Positions 60,170 through 64,000 of a stretch of 64,000 bases of DNA are shown here, one piece after another. The notes under the pieces are model-generated. The model ran no database searches. It saw only the letters and a program-made list of their open reading frames with translations, and was not told where the DNA came from. Every line of letters starts with the position of its first letter. Position 1 is the first letter of the stretch. The stretch comes from Phytoseiulus persimilis (taxonomy: Eukaryota > Arthropoda > Arachnida > Mesostigmata > Phytoseiidae): assembly GCA_037576195.1 (NCBI GenBank), contig CM075101.1, forward strand, positions 12,524,001-12,588,000, read 5' to 3'. A program made the translations under genes and the position numbers.

Positions 60170-61639
60170 TTTGGTCGCTTGGACTGTCGAGCTAGCAGTT
60201 GGCTGTTACCACCTTTCGCTGCATCGGAGGGAGAGCTCATGATGCTCGGCAATGCTCGGCTAACCCGAGAAAAAAGCGGTCCCGCTCCTTCCGCCGCTCA
60301 TGAATATCTCACGGAGAGAAACGAAGTCCTCCGAAACAAAGTCCTTTTATCTCCTCGATGATGGTCCGTTGCTCTAGGTCTGAGCGGCGGGTCGGCGAGT
60401 GTTTCGTCGACGGCTCGGGCGGGACCGCTCTCGAGAGTTACCTCGGTGAGTTTCGCTCGGTTTGAACTCAGCTCCGCGGAGTTCGTCGGCGGAGGGTCGT
60501 TACAGTGGATAATATTTTGATGTGGAAGAAACGCACACAAGAAGGAAGAGGGGAGATTTGAGAGAGAAGGAAAAGTGTCGAACGGTCTCATGCTGGAAAC
60601 CAGCAACAGTATTGGCGGTGGTGGTTCTTCCAGAGGAGGGACCGCGATCGTTCTGCCTCTGGCCATGCAGCCCCGTCACCGACAGTCACGGGAAATCGGC
60701 AGAACTCAGATAGCGTGGCTGTTGCCGACAATCAGAAACTTCCAGCTGCTAAGTACGGCTCGGAAGTAAAGTTCTTTATTCTCCGTATCTGTTTCGGACT
60801 CGCGATTTTGCTGCCTCATAGTTTCTGGAAGCTGTGGTCGATGTGGCCTTCGCTGATCGCGAGAGTGGAGGGGATCTCCGCTCATGGCCGCCTATTTCGG
60901 GAAGACAACGGAACCATTTCCGCGGAGGAGTTGAGCGAAAACATCACGGACTCGAATCGATCCGGAGCTGGACGGACAAACACCGTCTGAGATCGATTGC
61001 TCGTATTCCACGTTAACAACAGATTATCTCGTGGAACTGCGGCAGAACTCTCATTGAAACAGGTCGTAAATCAATGCGTCGCTCGCACCTCGATCCGCTC
61101 GTAAAAGACAGCGCCTTGCGGAGGTCCCAGGTTCGTGTCGCTCTGCGTTGGCTGTGAAAGTTTACGATTTCAGTGTTCCTTTTCGGTTTGGTTCGAGTAA
61201 TTAGCGCTCTCAGCGGTTGAGTTAAGCTCTACGAATACGTCGTTGTTGTCAATGTCGTCGGGGAGGCTGCGGCGGAGCTGCGCAGCGTCGACTGCGGTGA
61301 CAGACCCGCTGAGGGATCTTGCCTCTCAGCTCTCTCCGATGGCGCAGATGCGAACTCGCTCTCGAGCTCTGGATCTGTTCGTTGATGGTTGTGCCGATTA
61401 ATGCCCCTCGCGCTCCGGACGAAGAAGCTCGGGTGAAAACAAAGCAGAGGCACGAAGGAGGACGTCGCGGTTCTTCTCATCTCAGAGAGTTGCGCAACTC
61501 GTGGCGAAGTGTTCAAATGCTAGACGAAGTTTTCATGGCGACACAATATCATCCACATAGGAGCCAGAACGAGGAGGCAATGAACGCGGTTCGCCGCAAG
61601 ATAACAACGGTGGCCGTCGGCCACGCGCCGCCGTACGTA

Positions 61640-61656
61640 CCCCCCCCCCCCCCCCC
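61640..61656. repeat. C17 homopolymer
   Basis: A run of 17 C follows GTACGTAC. No gene is recognised around it. Confidence 0.88.
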
Positions 61657-64000
61657 GCTTTTTGCGCACGGCGCGGAATTAGTTTATATCCCAACCCTCC
61701 CGGCGCGTTATTGTTTAATTTGGGGAGTGCGTGGGCGCCACGGTGCTTCACTTAATGTCAACGACAAGGTTTATCGCGAGGTGCAGGCGTTGGTGGGGGC
61801 CGAACCCCGCGAAACCTCCGGGACGTTGTCGAGAACCTGAATCCTTGTTGAACTCCCAACGCCTCAACAGTCGCCAGTCTTGAGGTTTCCCGCGAGGGTT
61901 TCCGCAAGGGTTTCCGCAAGGAAGGAAATCTGTTTGCGGAAACATTGTATCCGCACCGATCTCCCCGCCCATCGTGCACATCTCGAACCGTACGCGCGCA
62001 AACAAGTTTGAATGTTTGTTCTCTATTCCGATCGTCTGCGAGCGTGCCCAGGCGTGAACCCGGAGCGCCGCGGGCCTGATGCAGCTTTCGCGCTTGCTGT
62101 TAGAGTGGCACAAACAAAGCGTAGAACTTATCTCGACATTTCGTTGGCTTATCGTCCTCTGTTCGGAGCTCGCGCCCGTTGCGAGCTCGTCGGCTACAAT
62201 GAGTGAATTGAAGTGAACAGGGAGACGAGTACCGCATTCATATTTTTCGCTTCCTCTCCTCCGCTATCTGAAGCTCTTGACTATATGTACGCTGTTCATA
62301 TTCCCGCGATTTCATTATTTTTTTGAAGGGGGAGACCGCGCCCGGTCCTGGAACGACGACGCTCCGGCGTCGAGAGAGCCCGACAGCCGCGTTTTGAAAT
62401 CTGAGCGTGTTCGATAGGAATGAGAGCCATCGGAGCGATCTGCTCCACGACTCCGGGAAATCCCTTTCCAGTGATGCTGCGAGCGGGAAAACTCGCGGTT
62501 CAGTTTCCCGGATGTTCGAAAAGCAACGCGGGAGCATCTCCGGCGGTCTCGGAGACGGGGAGGGAACGCATGGCCGACAGAAAGAGGCACGCCATGATGA
62601 CGATTGTCAACATGTGATGACATCTACAGGGCCAGGCTTGTTTCATTGGTCAGAGGCCACGCATCGCAATGGGGAACTGTCTGGGAACTTCGAGCCGGGT
62701 GAAAGTCTGTACACGATCAGAGCGCGGCGGGATTTTCGGACCGAGGAAGTTTACGAAGTGCCGAACTGTCCTCGAGTATGTCAGATAATTCAAGCGGAGG
62801 CTCCGAGTTCAAATGCATTGATAGACGGGTGGCAGGAGCGCAGACAGACAAACAGGTGAGGAGATGTCGAAATATTTCGAATAAAAACGAAGCTATGCTT
62901 GAAATGCACGTCGTCCCTCGTACTGAGGCGTTGACGCACCAATTGCTCCCACCGATTTTCCGGAGCGTCGCTGGTCAAATGGTTCGCGCCTGGAATGTTT
63001 CTTCATCTTAGCTCGGAGAGCAGCAGAGGGTATTTCTGGATTCGTTCGAGCACGAATTGCTCGAACCTCATTGACAGCGACCATCATCCACACACTCACT
63101 GTGCGGATGGTACTATCCATGTACCGAGTGATAGCACACCCTCCGACGGGAATGCGATTGAAACACGAATTTGAGATTCAGATCGATACCTTTGGTTCCG
63201 GCGCAAAGAGCTCCCAGATATCTGTTCGAACGTATTTCTGTTTCGTCAGTTGGTCCTGACGGATGTGACCTCGGCGACTCCAAATAACCGACGGGACTCA
63301 GTTCGCGCAGCATTGGTGGCGTCGCGGAAGAGTCCAGCACGTTGCCCTGATGGCCACGTTGGAGCTGACATTTCGTCGATGGTTGCGATCTCGAGAGGCT
63401 CGCGAGAGTCGGGTCTATTCAGTTCCTGTGGCAGTGGAGAGTTTGTGTTCCGAGGAGAGTTTCGCACGCAGCCATTGTTGCGGCCAACTGTGACCTGTGG
63501 TAGGGTCTTGGTTTCTGGAGGAGCCCGAGCTCGGGTTCCAGCCGAGGAGCCTGTGGAGTTCCGTGGACCATGATGGCTTCCTTTACCAATACAGAGCGTT
63601 GCATGCCTTCAAAGCAGAGTGATTGAGTCGACAAGCATGGGAACGACAGTCGGGACACACAGGGCAGAAGGCTCGCGCGTCAGGAGCTTGAGGTCTGGAA
63701 GACCTTCGCCCGTCAACCGCTCATGTCATCGTTTTCCTCCTCTCTCCTGACTCTATCCTCACTCGGTGCTTTTTCCCTAATCGTATTGCGGACCCACCAT
63801 TCTACACGACCAAAGTCAGAAATATACATCTGTTCGCTTCGAACAGACGGAGGAGGAAGTTTGTCGAGCTCCTTCGGCATCCGTTTTTCGTGACATCCGG
63901 AAGGGTCTCACCCAGAGTCCGGATGTAAATGATCGGATGGAAGTCGCGCAACCGCAGCCACCACGGTCCCTTTCAACGGATCTGCCACAGACGCTCTCCC

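Larger units (their letters stand above)
58563..64000. other. No further exon recognised downstream of the signal-peptide exon
   Basis: I looked for a phase-1 exon on the plus strand that would continue the candidate secreted protein and found none with a recognisable domain. The region holds two long C runs, a GGCG repeat and short overlapping open frames. It may be a long first intron, as in the Side-like gene. Confidence 0.45.

Noticed and set aside
1-64000. CRISPR arrays, rRNA genes, prokaryotic operons, and LTR or other virus-derived elements
   Set aside because: No regularly spaced repeats, no rRNA-like sequence, no operon-like gene packing, and no recognisable reverse transcriptase, integrase, capsid or envelope motifs were seen in any frame.

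Overview
The window reads as animal, most likely arthropod, nuclear DNA. Base composition is roughly balanced with slightly over half G+C by eye. Long intergenic and intronic stretches surround small exons with GT-AG borders. The one gene I can identify with confidence belongs to the sidestep (Side) family of immunoglobulin-superfamily cell-surface proteins, which is best known from arthropods. A mite or other chelicerate would fit the base composition, but that is a guess.

The Side-like gene runs on the minus strand from about 46.2 kb down to 20.8 kb. I could place 16 coding exons whose splice phases all agree, giving 2,976 coding bases (991 residues and a stop). In order they encode a signal peptide and short basic/acidic linker, five Ig domains, one fibronectin-III-like domain, a membrane helix and a cytoplasmic tail of about 260 residues. 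Exon 1 is separated from the Ig exons by a 16-kb intron; the other 15 exons occupy about 9 kb. An A/T-rich stretch near 20.5 kb is the likely 3' end of the transcript.

The large first intron (about 30.0-46.0 kb) holds a 255-bp element with CAGTGGCG inverted ends near 37.5 kb, a four-unit 16-bp tandem repeat at 32.1 kb, and some unrecognised plus-strand open stretches (42.7-44.0 kb) that could be a nested gene or chance. The first 20 kb of the window contain no gene I can recognise.

From 46.3 to 64 kb no complete gene can be called. The best signals are a plus-strand TATA/initiator pair near 56.4 kb, an island at 57.3-57.6 kb that is open on both strands, and an isolated plus-strand exon at 58.4 kb encoding a textbook signal peptide and ending in a phase-1 donor. 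The last is probably the first coding exon of a second secreted or membrane protein whose remaining exons lie further on or outside the window.

A genome-level oddity is a set of nine pure G or C runs of 12-22 bases scattered through non-coding DNA, while A or T runs never exceed 10. I found no rRNA, tRNA, CRISPR array, prokaryotic operon or recognisable virus-derived element. I did not find convincing evidence of an undescribed system; the open questions worth pursuing are listed as findings.
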